Assembly: GCF_958450345.1 (NCBI RefSeq) | Contig: NW_027052578.1 | Coordinates: forward strand, 62,001 to 126,000 | Direction of reading: 5' to 3' | Source: Calliphora vicina | Lineage: Eukaryota; Arthropoda; Insecta; Diptera; Calliphoridae | Length of the DNA stretch: 64,000 nt | Shown here: positions 1 to 10,304 of the stretch, one piece after another | Layout: each line of letters begins with the position of its first letter | How positions within the stretch are numbered: position 1 is the stretch's first letter | Notes under the pieces: generated by a model | Database searches by the model: none | What the model was told of the DNA's origin: nothing | The model's input: the letters and a program-made list of their open reading frames with translations, nothing else | Translations under genes and position numbers: made by a program

Positions 1-45
1 ATCTTTGGTGGTTCTAGTCCTAACATTTCTGTCCAAGCGAGTCCG
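1..45. repeat. Partial copy of the intronic hairpin repeat (3' half only)
   Basis: The first bases match the right half of the hairpins at 1464-1548 and 2164-2247: CTTTGG at about 3-8, then a TAGTCC stretch and a CATTTC end. The left half would lie upstream of the window. I infer a third member of the same structured family. Confidence 0.4.
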
Positions 46-164
46 TGCGTTTTAGAAAAGAAAATCTTTTTCTTTTCATGTCTTTATTGATAACGAATTA
101 CCGATGTCGAATTCTTCCGTGTTTTATTGAAATAATTTTTAATTTTAGAACTATGCCTTGAAAA

Positions 165-345
165 TGATTTTTGTTCATTGTTTTGCCAACTAAACGCTAA
201 CGTTTCTAAGCGGGTTACTTTTGTAACCGTCACCAAACTATAAATGCAATTCCTTAGTAACGCCCTGGGGAACTATGCCATTAAGGACTGGGAACTGTTA
301 GTCATTTAGATTGGTAACATCCATCTGAGACCGATCTTACAGCAA
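165..345. repeat. Structured repeat, type 2, copy 1
   Basis: A ~180-bp segment that recurs in diverged form at 700-880. It holds a perfect 6-bp stem with a TTTT loop (GGTTAC 213-218, GTAACC 223-228), a 16-base block identical in both copies (266-281), a second stem (TGTTA 296-300, TAACA 315-319), and a conserved right end with ACA at 339-341. Two hairpins around a conserved single-stranded block and an ACA near one end recall H/ACA snoRNAs. However, the nearest spliced transcript runs on the minus strand while the ACA reads on the plus strand, so the identity is unproven. Confidence 0.35.
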
Positions 346-699
346 GTTGTTGCAAAATAAAATGTCTTATATCATCAGTATCTCATAATGAAATACTAGA
401 TGTTCTCATTAAAAAGGCATTAATCTAGAATTTAGAGTTATCTCAGTGAAACAAGGTCGAAAACATATGCGGTGATGGTCATGTAATGAAAAGTTTTTCT
501 TGAAGTTGTTACGTCTTTTGTTTTTAGTACCGTCGCGGTCATTAGCTAGATCTAATCGCATATTTTTCTTGAAATTATTTTCTTATTTAATTGCAATGAA
601 TTACTGTGTGGCGGGGTTTTAGAGGTATCATGAGCAGTATTGGGTTCTGTACTATCTTTCTTTCTTGTCATAAACCAGTGAAATCCATAGCTTTTAGAA
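346..699. other. AT-rich spacer between structured repeats
   Basis: No open frame, RNA gene or mobile element recognised. Probably intronic or intergenic sequence of the same duplicated locus. Confidence 0.3.
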
Positions 700-880
700 T
701 GAATAATTATTTGTTTGGTTCGACTAAAAACTTACGTTTCTAGCTGGTTACATTTGTAACCGTCATTACCCTATTGTTAGGTGCAACCTCATCAGAACTT
801 TTGGGGAACTATGCCATACAAAGCTAGAGGTTATTAGACACCTAAGGTAATAACATGTTTCTTAGTCCGATCTTACAGTA
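700..880. repeat. Structured repeat, type 2, copy 2
   Basis: Diverged copy of 165-345. The first stem is kept exactly (GGTTAC 746-751, GTAACC 756-761, loop ATTT). The 16-base block at 802-817 is identical. The second stem is kept in position but with different bases and a longer pairing (GTTATTA 830-836 with TAATAAC 848-854, versus TGTTA/TAACA in copy 1). ACA lies at 875-877. Pairing survives while the sequence changes, which suggests a structured RNA; class and strand are uncertain. Confidence 0.35.
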
Positions 881-1313
881 AGTCGAAACCAAAGTTAAAT
901 AATTGTACTATAAATATTGGCAGACCAACATGTAATTGTTCATTCTTAAAGCAGATCCTAATGGGCTATGATATGAATGATTGATTGTACAGAAACACCA
1001 GTTTTGACCATGATACAATCTATAACCAAGCCAAACACAATTCATTAGAATTCCGTGATAATAACAAGTTATTTAGGACCTTGCAATTATAGTTAACTAA
1101 ATATGTGTTATTACCACAGAATTCTGCATTAATGGAAAAATAATATGCCTTATCGAATCTTATTTATACTAGCACTACTATCTACTTTGTTAATATTTTA
1201 TATTTTGCTTTGTAGTACTCACCCAGATATTTCTGCTCACATTTGTTGCTGTAGTCGTATGGATTCTATATTGATATATTTTAAATTTGAATAAAATTTT
1301 TTCATATACTTGC
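881..1313. other. AT-rich spacer
   Basis: No coding or RNA feature recognised. It lies downstream, on the minus strand, of the last exon I can define, so it may be a further intron or 3' flank. Confidence 0.3.
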
Positions 1314-1463
1314 CAACTCCCATGAATTCTTTTGGTTGGCATCTGAAGGTTTATTCCCAATGGTTCGTCCTTCTCAAGGGCAATTGAATTCCAAAGAACC
1401 TGTAAGGGAAAATAAACGTTAACACCTTTTAATTTTTATTTTTTTATTTATATACCTTATTTC

Positions 1464-1548
1464 GTGGAAATGTCAAGGGGTACTTCTCACCAAAGATCTA
1501 CGACTTCGGTCTGAAAGCTTTGGTGGTTTTAGTCATTGCATTTTCCAC
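1464..1548. ncRNA. Conserved intronic hairpin, copy A
   Basis: An 85-nt inverted structure. The terminal stem is GTGGAAATG (1464-1472) with CATTTTCCAC (1539-1548, one bulge). A short middle stem follows (CAAGGG with TCATTG, one mismatch), then an open internal loop, and an upper stem CCAAAG (1490-1495) with CTTTGG (1518-1523). It lies 700 bp from copy B with matching internal spacing. Relative to copy B the terminal stem changes from A-T to G-C with both sides altered. An internal loop below an upper stem resembles an H/ACA pseudouridylation pocket; on the minus strand ACA follows the middle stem. It is 65 nt from the acceptor of the next minus-strand exon. The class call is tentative. Confidence 0.4.
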
Positions 1549-2163
1549 AGGGTTCTTTAACCGGAGCTTACCAGAGTCTTCACTGGTAAAAATGCCTTGT
1601 ATTTTTATTCATTATTTTGAGCATGAATTTTCTTTGGCATCATAGTTTTTCTGTGGTTCGTCCCTAGCAGGACCAATGAATTTCAGAGAACCTGTAGAAA
1701 AAGAAACATTACTAATCTAATTTATCTTTTAATTAAGAGTAAAATTGTCTAAAGAAATGGATTTTACGGAACTTTTACTCAATAGTTTTTATACAAAAAC
1801 TAGTAGTTTAGGAAAATGGATTATTCTGAACAATCAGAATTTAGATACATAAGCTTAATAATACAAATAATTTCTAATGTCTAATTAATTGGTTAGTATA
1901 AGTTTAAATTTACATTTGTACTTACCTTTTTGAATAGCCATTTAATTCAAATTATGGTATCTTCAATCTTTCGACTCAGGCTCCAACTGAATTTCTAACC
2001 TGTGGAAGAAAATATTTTTAAAAAATTTGGCAAATTAAATTAGTTTTTAGCTCGTATGTAATATTATTGAAAGGATATTCTGAAATTTACACAAAAACGA
2101 AATCTTGTTTTTATAATTCCTTTCAGAAAATTACATTTTGTTAAATTTTTGGGTTTTTTTTTT

Positions 2164-2247
2164 GTAGAAATGACAAGGGGTATTTCTCGCCAAAGACTCT
2201 AGACATTAGTCTAAGAGCTTTGGTGAACTTAGTCCTTACATTTCTAC
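2164..2247. ncRNA. Conserved intronic hairpin, copy B
   Basis: An 84-nt hairpin with a perfect 9-bp terminal stem (GTAGAAATG 2164-2172, CATTTCTAC 2239-2247). The middle stem is AAGGG/TCCTT (2075-position equivalents 2175-2179 and 2233-2237). A ~10 by 9-nt internal loop follows. The upper stem is CCAAAG/CTTTGG (2190-2195, 2218-2223), continuing as CTCT/AGAG and AGAC/GTCT. It sits inside the minus-strand intron 2338-2000. On the plus strand ACA follows the middle stem; on the minus strand that triplet is TCA, so the strand cannot be fixed from boxes alone. Alternatives are an H/ACA-like RNA half, another structured intronic RNA, or a small mobile hairpin. Confidence 0.4.
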
Positions 2248-2555
2248 CTATTTGCTCACGATTAAATCGTCAAGGAAAGAAAAGAGAAAAAAAAAATATT
2301 AATAGAATATTTTATTATATAGGATTTCTCATATTTACCAATCCTGAACGGAGTCAGAAGTCCAAGGCCATTTCCAAGGTCTAATTGAATTTTTAAAATC
2401 TGAAAATAAAAGAAAAATGATCAAAGAATTAGTAAAGTTCTAAAATTTTAAATTAAAAGCAAGAATTATGTAAATAGAACAATTATTTTATTTTCACTTT
2501 TCTTTTATTATTTCATTTTATATTGCATTTAATTTATTTTGTAAACATAAAATTT

Positions 2556-3410
2556 TTCGCGCACTGTAATATTTCATTCTTAATTAATTTATTTTTTTTT
2601 TCTGATCCGAATTCATTTTCTTGTTATTTGAAATTGTAACACTCACGACAATTTTCTTTAATTTTAATTTTTATTATCACTTTCTTTTATTTTTAAAATT
2701 TTGTTCAGAACTTTTTATTTCACAAAATTCATATTATTTTCACACTGTCTCCCAAATTATGTCCACCACTGTAAAAATCTAAAATGAGTTTTATTTATTT
2801 CACACCTGTTCAATAATTTCCATTTTTCTTAAATTTATTTCTCACAATCACTTTCACTTATATTCGCCACTGTATTTTCCAAAAATAGTTTTTATCACAC
2901 CAATTCCATAACATCACTCACCAAATATTTTGTTTTATTAATTTATCAAAATTTATTTTTTTTCGTCAGACCACTTTTATTTTTCACTGTAAATAATTTT
3001 TTTTTCATTTCACTTGCTTATTTTTATTTACGATCACTTTAAATTTCATAGTTACACTATTTTAATTTTTTTATTTCACACTTTTGTCACACACTGTAAT
3101 TTCCACTTTCGATTTTTTCTTTATACCGACATAAATCCGTTATACCCATAGTTTCGTTTTCTTTATATTTTTTTTTTTTCTCTCACTTAAATTTTTGTAC
3201 ACTTCACTTTTGTACCGCACTGTAATTTCTGGAAAATAATTTTTAGTTTTATCCTTATCCCGATACGAAATCTATTTCACTATTCATTAAAATTTTTTTA
3301 TCACTTTTTATTTTTTTTTACACACTTTTTACACTCACTGTATTTTCTAAAACATTAAAATTTCAACCAATATATTTTATTTTTATCGCGACACTTTTTA
3401 CATTAAACAC
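2556..3410. repeat. Degenerate ~115-bp tandem repeat (CACTGTAATTT motif)
   Basis: Inside the long minus-strand intron, a CACTGTA-like motif recurs near 2562, 2764, 2866, 2981, 3093, 3217 and 3335. Most spacings are 102-124 bp, with TTTTTATTT and TTTCAC runs between. The copies are heavily diverged; this looks like an old tandem expansion. Confidence 0.4.
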
Positions 3411-3711
3411 TATTTTAAAAACACATTTTACTTACCTTGATCATGTCCAGCTCCAGAAATTACTCCCCCACTCAACCAATAACTGTAGTCACATTCCTGA
3501 AAGAAAAAAAAAAATTACTACACTAGTTACATATTTAGATAAACTTTTACTTACCAAAAATTCCACTAGAATCTGCAGCATCCTTCGTCTTTTCCTGAAA
3601 AGAAAATATAAGAAAAAAATTTTAATTATTATCATGTCCTAATTTGGCTTAAAAATTTTTAAATAAAATTATTAAATTCAATAAATAAAAATTCATTAGT
3701 AATTACTTACC

Positions 3712-3980
3712 TATTGATCACCACCATTGAAAAATTTACTACGCATTTACACATGCGGGTTGTTAGGGTTGTTCATAAATATCAGGCTGCTTATTTTTCC
3801 CTCCCATTCTGTATCCATAGATGGATTACAGAAATGGTTGGGTTTGTCGTGTGCACCCTGTGGATGTATGAAAAGAGGTTGGCAACGCGAGATGGTGTCA
3901 AGTGTCAAAGTGATTTTGACAAATAAAAAAAATAAGGAAACAGACTAGAAGGATGGACAAAAACAAACAAATTGCAGGCG
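3712..3980 (-). other. Probable first exon and promoter region of the minus-strand transcript
   Basis: The donor at 3711-3705 needs an exon upstream on the minus strand, so at least part of this stretch should be exon 1. I see no convincing TATA box or initiator, and the open frames here are short and unlike known proteins. The start site cannot be placed. Confidence 0.25.
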
Positions 3981-4018
3981 CCAGGCAAAGTAGATTGCTG
4001 ACAATCTATTTTGCCTGG
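3981..4018. repeat. 17-bp near-perfect hairpin with CTGA loop
   Basis: Positions 3981-3997 pair with 4002-4018 across a 4-nt loop. All 17 pairs form, one of them a G-T wobble. It stands alone in AT-rich DNA just upstream of the minus-strand transcript. It is too short for a typical microRNA precursor; its role is unknown. Confidence 0.6.
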
Positions 4019-4309
4019 AAAAGATGAAAGGATACCGAGGTGACGTATAAGATGTATGCCCTGGTATGAATCTCTTTGGCTGTGAAATGAATTGGTAAGT
4101 GGTTGATTGGCGCACCGTTGGAGATAAAAGAATGATGAAAAAGTTTGTGTAAAAGTTTTATTAATAAAATACCAAAATAGAAAAAAAAAAATGTTTATTA
4201 ATTGAAAGAAAAGAAAGTAATAAAAATATAAAAATTTAGGTATAGAACTTAAATATAAAATTTGAAATTTAAGTATAAAAAAAAAAAAACTTAAAATTAA
4301 ATGAAATTT
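4019..4309. other. AT-rich intergenic sequence
   Basis: Contains several A-homopolymers. The open frame visible on the minus strand is low-complexity Phe/Leu/Tyr and reflects base composition. Nothing else seen. Confidence 0.4.
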
Positions 4310-4665
4310 CATAAATTAAACCTGAAACTAAATAAAAACTTTAAATTAAATATAAATAAACCAAAAAAAAAAAAAAACTGAATCAAAAACCTAAATAAGA
4401 ATAAACTAAAGCTAATATAAAAAGTAAAAACTAAAGCTAAAACATAAAAAGCAAAAGCCAAAATATAAAAACTAAATCTAAATAAATATTTAAACACAAA
4501 ATCTAAAAATTAACTGAAATTAAAAGACTAAAATAAAATATATATATAAAGCTAAATAAATCAAAAACTAAATTAAAACCAAATTAAATCTACAACTAAA
4601 TTAAAACAAAATTAAATCTAAAACTAAATTAAACAAAACTAAATCTAAAGCTAATTAAAGTTAAA
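4310..4665. repeat. Low-complexity A-rich tandem repeat
   Basis: Imperfect tandem copies of AAACTAAATCTAAA-type words. They become clearly periodic (roughly 27-30 bp) around 4560-4660, where ACTAAATTAAAAC recurs. No coding potential. Confidence 0.55.
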
Positions 4666-4739
4666 TATACAGAACTGATAAAAAAAAAACTGAAAATAGA
4701 AAAATACTTGAAAAAGAAAAACAATATAAAACAAAAACC

Positions 4740-5050
4740 GCCATTTTCGCCAACCACATCTGCCATTTTCTCCATCCATCAACTTTATCATCCGTCATCA
4801 TCCATCTATACTCACCAACTGCATATTCATCCATCAGCCGACAGTCATCACCAAAACATACACATAACTCCATCCACCAAATCCTCAATAGTAGCATCCG
4901 TCATCCACTGTCCATATCAGCAATAGCATCCTTCCAGCCTGGTTTTCCTCCTTCTAGTCTGGTCATCCTACATCATATCTGATTGTCATCACCATCATCA
5001 TTAGCAGCGTTGTCAGCATCCTTCATCACCATCCAACAGGGCACATTCGT
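4740..5050. repeat. Degenerate CATC/CATCC-rich low-complexity sequence
   Basis: CATCC, CATCA and CCATC words dominate the plus strand, giving an unusually C-rich, G-poor patch. Short open frames on either strand follow from this composition. It reads as a decayed pentanucleotide-like microsatellite. Confidence 0.45.
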
Positions 5051-5091
5051 AAATATAAAGAAAATAAATTAAGTAAACATATATTTTATAA

Positions 5092-7660
5092 ATATATATG
5101 GGGGATTTCATGTCAAGTGAACCAACTTTTGAAATCGATGTCTTCCGATCGGGATGAAATTTGCACCAAGGTTAGCTCTATTGGATAGTAACTCAGACAC
5201 AATTTTTCAACAACATCGGTCGAGAACTCTCTGAGTTATAGGGGGTAAAATTTTGACAATTTGGTCAAACAGGGGTTTTTTCTTATCCATGTAACTTATT
5301 ACCTATTGTTCTTAGCAAAATGTGTTCCAAATAGTATAGATAGCTATTTCTTCGATCTTTCGAAAAAAAATATTTAAAAAAAAAAATAAAAAATTTTTAA
5401 TATTTTTTTTCCGAAATCAAAAACTTTTTTGAGTTTTTTTTAAAATACGCTATTTTTTTTTATTTTTTTTTTTTTCTTAAAATAAAGTTTAGATATTTTC
5501 CTTGAACACCTACTTGGTCGCTTAGTGGGATGCGAGTGGGATATCTATCAAAATAAATATTTTGTAACTCAAAACATAAAATTTTTGACTTTTTTTGCAA
5601 AATCAAAAACTTTGTTGACTTTTTTTTTTCAAAATGGACCCTTTTTTAATCAAACAAAAGCTTAGATATTATCCTTGAAGACCCTTTTGGTCGCTTAGTG
5701 GGATGCGAGTGGGATATCTATCAAAATAAATATTTTTTAACTCAAGACTTACAATTTTTGACTTTTTTTTTTGCAAATACGATTTTTTTTCCAAATCGGC
5801 CTTTTTTTTAAAATTTTTTTTGTAGTCAAAAGAAAGCTTAGGTCCATTCCTTTAAGATATTTTTAGTCCCTTAGTGGGATGCGAGTAGGATATCTATCAA
5901 AATAAATATTTTGTAACGCAAGACATACAATTTTTTAATTTTTTTTTGCAAAATCAAAATTTTTTTCCAATATGGGCCCTTTTTTAATTTTTTTTTTTGC
6001 TCAAAAGAAAGCCTAGGTCCATTCCTTTAAGATATTTTTAGTCCCTTAGTGGGATGCGAGTGGGATATCTATCAAAATAAATATTTTGTAACGCAAGACA
6101 TACAATTTTTTAATTTTTTTTTGCAAAATCGAAATTTTTTTCCAATATGGGACTTTTTTTAAAAAATTTTTTTTGCTCAAAAGAAAGCTTAGGTCTTTTC
6201 CTTTAAGACCTATTTTGTCACTTAGGAAGATGTGAGTAGGATATCTATTAAAATAAAAATGTTGTAACTCAAGACATTCAATTATTGACTTTTTTTTTGC
6301 AAATTCGAATTTTTTTTCAAAATGGGCCCTTTTTTAAAAATTTTTTTTTAGTCAAAAGAAAGCTTAGGTCCATTCCTTTAAGATATTTTAGGTCCCTTAG
6401 TGGGATACGAGTGGGATATCTATCAAAATAAATATTTTGTAACTCAAGATATACAATTTTTGATTTTTTGGCAAAATCAAAAACTTTTTTGACTTTTTTT
6501 TAAAATGGGCCCTTTTTGTAATTTTTTTTTTTTGCTATAAAGAAAGCTTAGGCCTATTCCTTTAAGATGGTTTTGATCGCTTAGTGGGATGCGAGTGGGA
6601 TATATATCAAAATAAATGTTTTGTAACTCAAGACATACAATTTTTGTGTTAAAACATTTATTTTGATAGATATCCCACTCGCATCCCACTAAGGGACTAA
6701 AAATATCTTAAAGGAATGGACCTAGGCTTTCTTTTGAGCAAAAAAAAAAAATTAAAAAAGGGCCCATATTGGAAAAAAATTTTGATTTTGCAAAAAAAAA
6801 TTAAAAAATTGTATGTCTTGCGTTACAAAATATTTATTTTGATAGATATCCTACTTGCATCCCACTAAGGGACTAAAAATATCTTAAAGGAATGGACCTA
6901 AGCTTTCTTTTGACTACAAAAAAAATTTTAAAAAAAGGGCCCATTTGGAAAAAAAATCGTATTTGCAAAAAAAAAGTCAAAAATTGTAAGTCTTGAGTTA
7001 AAAAATATTTATTTTGATAGATATCCCACTCGCATCCCACTAAGCGACCAAAAGGGTCTTCAAGGATAATATCTAAGCTTTTGTTTGACCTAAAAAAAAA
7101 GATTAAAAAAGGGTCCATTTTGAAAAAAAAAAGTCAACAAAGTTTTTGATTTTGCAAAAAAAGTCAAAAATTTTATGTTTTGAGTTACAAAATATTTATT
7201 TTGATAGATATCCCACTCGCATCCCACTAAGCGACCAAGTAGGTGTTCAAGGAAAATATCTAAACTTTATTTTAAGAAAAAAAAAAAAATAAAAAAAAAT
7301 AGCGTATTTTAAAAAAAAGTCAAAAAAGTTTTTGATTTCGGAAAAAAAATATTAAAAATTTTTTATTTTTTTTTTTAAATATTTTTTTTCGAAAGATCGA
7401 AGAAATAGCTATCTATACTATTTGGAACACATTTTGCTAAGAACAATAGGTAATAAGTTACATGGATAAGAAAAAACCCCTGTTTGACCAAATTGTCAAA
7501 ATTTTACCCCCTATAACTCAGAGAGTTCTCGACCGATGTTGTTGAAAAATTGTGTCTGAGTTACTATCCAATAGAGCTAACCTTGGTGCAAATTTCATCC
7601 CGATCGGAAGACATCGATTTCAAAAGTTGGTTCACTTGACATGAAATCCCCCATATATAT
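5092..7660. mobile_element. Foldback-like transposon with ~1-kb inverted arms
   Basis: A left arm (5092-6087) and a right arm (6651-7660) are inverted, nearly identical copies around a 563-bp centre (6088-6650). Both outer ends carry the same block ending in GGGGGATTTCATG read inward, bordered by (TA)n. The inner part of each arm is made of ~175-bp direct repeats with a shared core (TGGGATGCGAGTGGGATATC). The core recurs seven times forward (near 5531, 5704, 5880, 6055, 6231, 6406, 6590) and four times reversed (6679, 6854, 7029, 7216). Inverted arms composed of direct repeats are the hallmark of Drosophila Foldback elements. No transposase is present, so it is non-autonomous. The TA-rich flanks prevent a firm target-site call. 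Confidence 0.75.
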
Positions 7661-7682
7661 ATATATACATATATATATACTT
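7653..7682. repeat. (TA)n microsatellite at the Foldback right end
   Basis: Alternating TA with two interruptions directly next to the element's CCCCC end. A shorter TA run lies at the left end, so TA dinucleotides may be the target sequence. Confidence 0.6.
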
Positions 7683-8105
7683 TTCCACCTTTTTGATAAA
7701 ACGATAAAGATTAGATTTAACCTTTTTGATTTATGTAATTATTAATCCCTAAAAAGTATTTGCGAGGGACACGTAAGGCCATAAAAAGTGAGCTCAGTTT
7801 TTAGGGTCCTTTAGTTTGTTTATGCCACAAATTGTGCGCAATAAATTAGAAAGAAAAAAGTTAGATTCTAAAAGAAAAACCTGAAAAGAAAAGGAAGAAA
7901 AGGAAATATACATACATATATTAGAAATACATTTTTTTTACATAAATAAATACTTGCTTGAAATTATTACCTGTCTTAAACCTACTGGAAAGAAAATTAA
8001 ACTTATATATATAATTTATTGAATTCATTATACCTTTTTTTATATTAGATTTAACGCAACTAAATAATTGAATTGAATTTAAATTAAATATTAGATTAAG
8101 ATTAA
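7683..8105. other. AT-rich spacer between Foldback element and satellite edge
   Basis: No RNA gene, repeat or plausible coding sequence. The open frame on the minus strand near 7921-8115 is low-complexity. Confidence 0.4.
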
Positions 8106-8555
8106 AAATTGTCAATAAAGAACATATATTTTATAATGTTTAAATGAAAAAAAAAAATTATCAAGCTTTATCATTTAATATGATTGGCTAAGTTCAATAT
8201 AAAGCGGCGGTAAGTAGGGGAAATTTAGTTGCAGGTATGGTTTGGGACGTCAAGAAGAGGACGTCATGGCGAGGGTCAAACCTCGAGTGGGAGGGCAATA
8301 CATTTGTGTATAAGTATGACCGGTAGGGAGATGCAGCCAAGACTTCGAGCCCCTAACAAATAAAAAAAAAAATACATACATAGCTGGTATGATTTTTTGT
8401 GTTAGTGTGTGTCCATGGTCCAGGTTGCCGGCAAGAACCACCCCCATCCGGCGAGCTTCAGCCGAGCTTAACGCGGGCATACCAGCGCCGCTGGCAATCT
8501 GGCCACTCATTGTTTTGTTTTCTTTATGTTTGTCTTCCGTGCAAACATGTTAAAC
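8106..8555. repeat. Non-satellite island, copy 1
   Basis: About 450 bp of complex sequence that abuts the satellite and recurs almost identically at 10305-10754. It includes a GC-rich section (about 8405-8515), a GACGTC/GACGTC inverted pair near 8248-8266, and two A-homopolymers. Overlapping short frames exist on both strands (86 and 97 codons), but the plus-strand frame runs straight into satellite, so it is not a gene. Possibly a degraded transposon fragment. Confidence 0.7.
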
Positions 8556-10301
8556 ACATTTTTCGAAAAATTTCCGATATACCTGCATATATATCGGGTA
8601 CTATTTATGCTAGCTACTTAAGTTATACCTTGTTGGAAAGCTACAATCTCATGCAATCCAAATATAAAAAAATGAGTTTCCTAGCTCTTTAGCGGCCTTT
8701 AGAATATGCTAGCTACTTAAGTTATACCTTGTTAGAAAGCTACAATCTCATGCAATCCAAATGATCCTAGCTCTTTACCGGCCTTTAGAATTGCGATTTA
8801 TATGAAGTCGTTAAAAACTGGGGTAATTTTGGAACATTTTTCGAAAAATTTCCGATATACCTGCATATATATCGGGCACAATTTATGCTAGCTACTTAAG
8901 TTATACCTTGATAGAAAGCTACAATCTCATGCAATCCAAATTTAAAAAAATGAGTTTCCTAGCTCTTTATCGGCCTTTAGAATTGCGATTTATATGAAGT
9001 CGTTAAAAACTGGGGTAATTTTGGGACATTTTTCGAAAAATTTCCGATATACCTGCATATATATCTGGTACTATTTATGCTAGCTACTTAAGTTATACCT
9101 TGTTGGAAAGCTACAATCTCATGCAATCCAAATATAAAAAAATGAGTTTCCTAGCTCTTTAGCGGCCTTTAGAATATGCTAGCTACTTAAGTTATACCTT
9201 GTTAGAAAGCTACAATCTCATGCAATCCAAATTTAAAAAAATGAGTTTCTAGCTCTTTACCGGCCTTTAGAATTGCGATTTATATGAAGTCGTTAAAAAC
9301 TGGGGTAATTTTGGAACATTTTTCGAAAAATTTCCGATATACCTGCATATATATCGGGCACAATTTATGCTAGCTACTTAAGTTATACCTTGTTAGAAAG
9401 CTACAATCTCATGCAATCCAAATATAAAAAAATTAGTTTCCTAGCTCTTTACCGGCCTTTAGAATTGCGATTTATATGAAGTCGTTAAAAACTGGGGTAA
9501 TTTTGGGACATTTTTCGAAAAATGTCCGATATACCCGCATATATATCGGGTACTATTTATGCTAGCTACTTAAGTTATACCTTGTTAGAAAGCTACAATC
9601 TCATGCAATCCAAATTGAGTTTCCTAGCTCTTTACCGGCCTTTAGAATTGCGATTTATATGAAGTCGTTAAAAACTGGGGTAATTTTGGGACATTTTTCG
9701 AAAAATGTCCGATATACCCGCATATATATCGGGTACTATTTATGCTAGCTACTTAAGTTATACCTTTTTAGAAAGCTACAATCTCATGCAATCCAAATTG
9801 AGTTTCCTAGCTCTTTACCGGCCTTTAGAATTGCGATTTATATGAAGTCGTTAAAAACTGGGGTAATTTTGGGACATTTTTCGAAAAATTTCCGATATAC
9901 CTGCATATACTTAAGTTATACCTTGTTGGAAAGCTACAATCTCATGCAATCCAAATATAAAAAATGAGTTTCCTAGCTCTTTAGCGGCCTTTAGAATATG
10001 CTAGCTACTTAAGTTATACCTTGTTAGAAAGCTACAATCTCATGCAATCCAAATTTAAAAAAATGAGTTTCCTAGCTCTTTACCGGCCTTTAGAATTGCG
10101 ATTTATATGAAGTCGTTAAAAACTGGGGTAATTTTGGAACATTTTTCGAAAAATTTCCGATATACCTGCATATATATCGGGCACAATTTATGGTAGCTAC
10201 TTAAGTTATACCTTGGTAGAAAGCTACAATCTCATGCAATCCAAACATAAAAAAATTAGTTTCCTAGCTCTTTACCGGCCTTTAGAATTGCGAAAACATT
10301 T
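8556..10301. repeat. 192-bp satellite array, outer block
   Basis: Tandem monomers of the satellite described at 10755-36287, including truncated forms. This outermost block has extra deletions, for example near 8760, as is usual at array edges. It is bracketed by the two island copies. Confidence 0.9.
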
Positions 10302-10304
10302 GTC

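Larger units (their letters stand above)
1314..3711 (-). ncRNA. Putative spliced non-coding transcript (snoRNA-host-like)
   Basis: Minus-strand splice signals define a series of short exons. The first exon ends at 3711 with a GTAAGT donor. Next come exons 3594-3555 (40 bp), 3496-3436 (61 bp), 2399-2339 (61 bp) and 1999-1926 (74 bp). An exon with acceptor at 1691 has an unclear 3' end, and the last is 1399-1314 (86 bp, apparent GC donor GCAAGT). Acceptors are pyrimidine-rich and end in CAG; donors are mostly GTAAGT or GTAAAT. The later exons share a core like GAAATTCANTTG, so they look duplicated. Exon lengths are not multiples of three and no frame runs through them. Introns 2338-2000 and 1600-1400 each hold a structured hairpin. 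Small exons with structured introns fit a snoRNA host gene; that role is inference. A diverged protein gene remains possible. Confidence 0.45.

Noticed and set aside
3714..3948. Two overlapping 70-73-codon plus-strand frames
   Set aside because: They lie antisense to the probable first exon and show no domain or conservation evidence.
3905..4926. Open frames of 62-135 codons in the AT-rich and CATC-rich stretch
   Set aside because: Low-complexity translations reflecting simple repeats on opposite strands.
6477..7118. Short minus-strand frames inside the Foldback element
   Set aside because: They repeat with the direct repeats and show no transposase motif.
8335..8375. Possible tRNA-derived SINE: a B-box-like ACTTCGAGCCC followed by an A-rich tail
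   Set aside because: Only a partial B-box match and no convincing A box at the right distance; not enough to call a SINE.
8250..8692. Opposing open frames over the GC-rich island (86 and 97 codons)
   Set aside because: Both strands are open only because of composition; the plus-strand frame ends inside satellite DNA. Kept as a repeat, not a gene.
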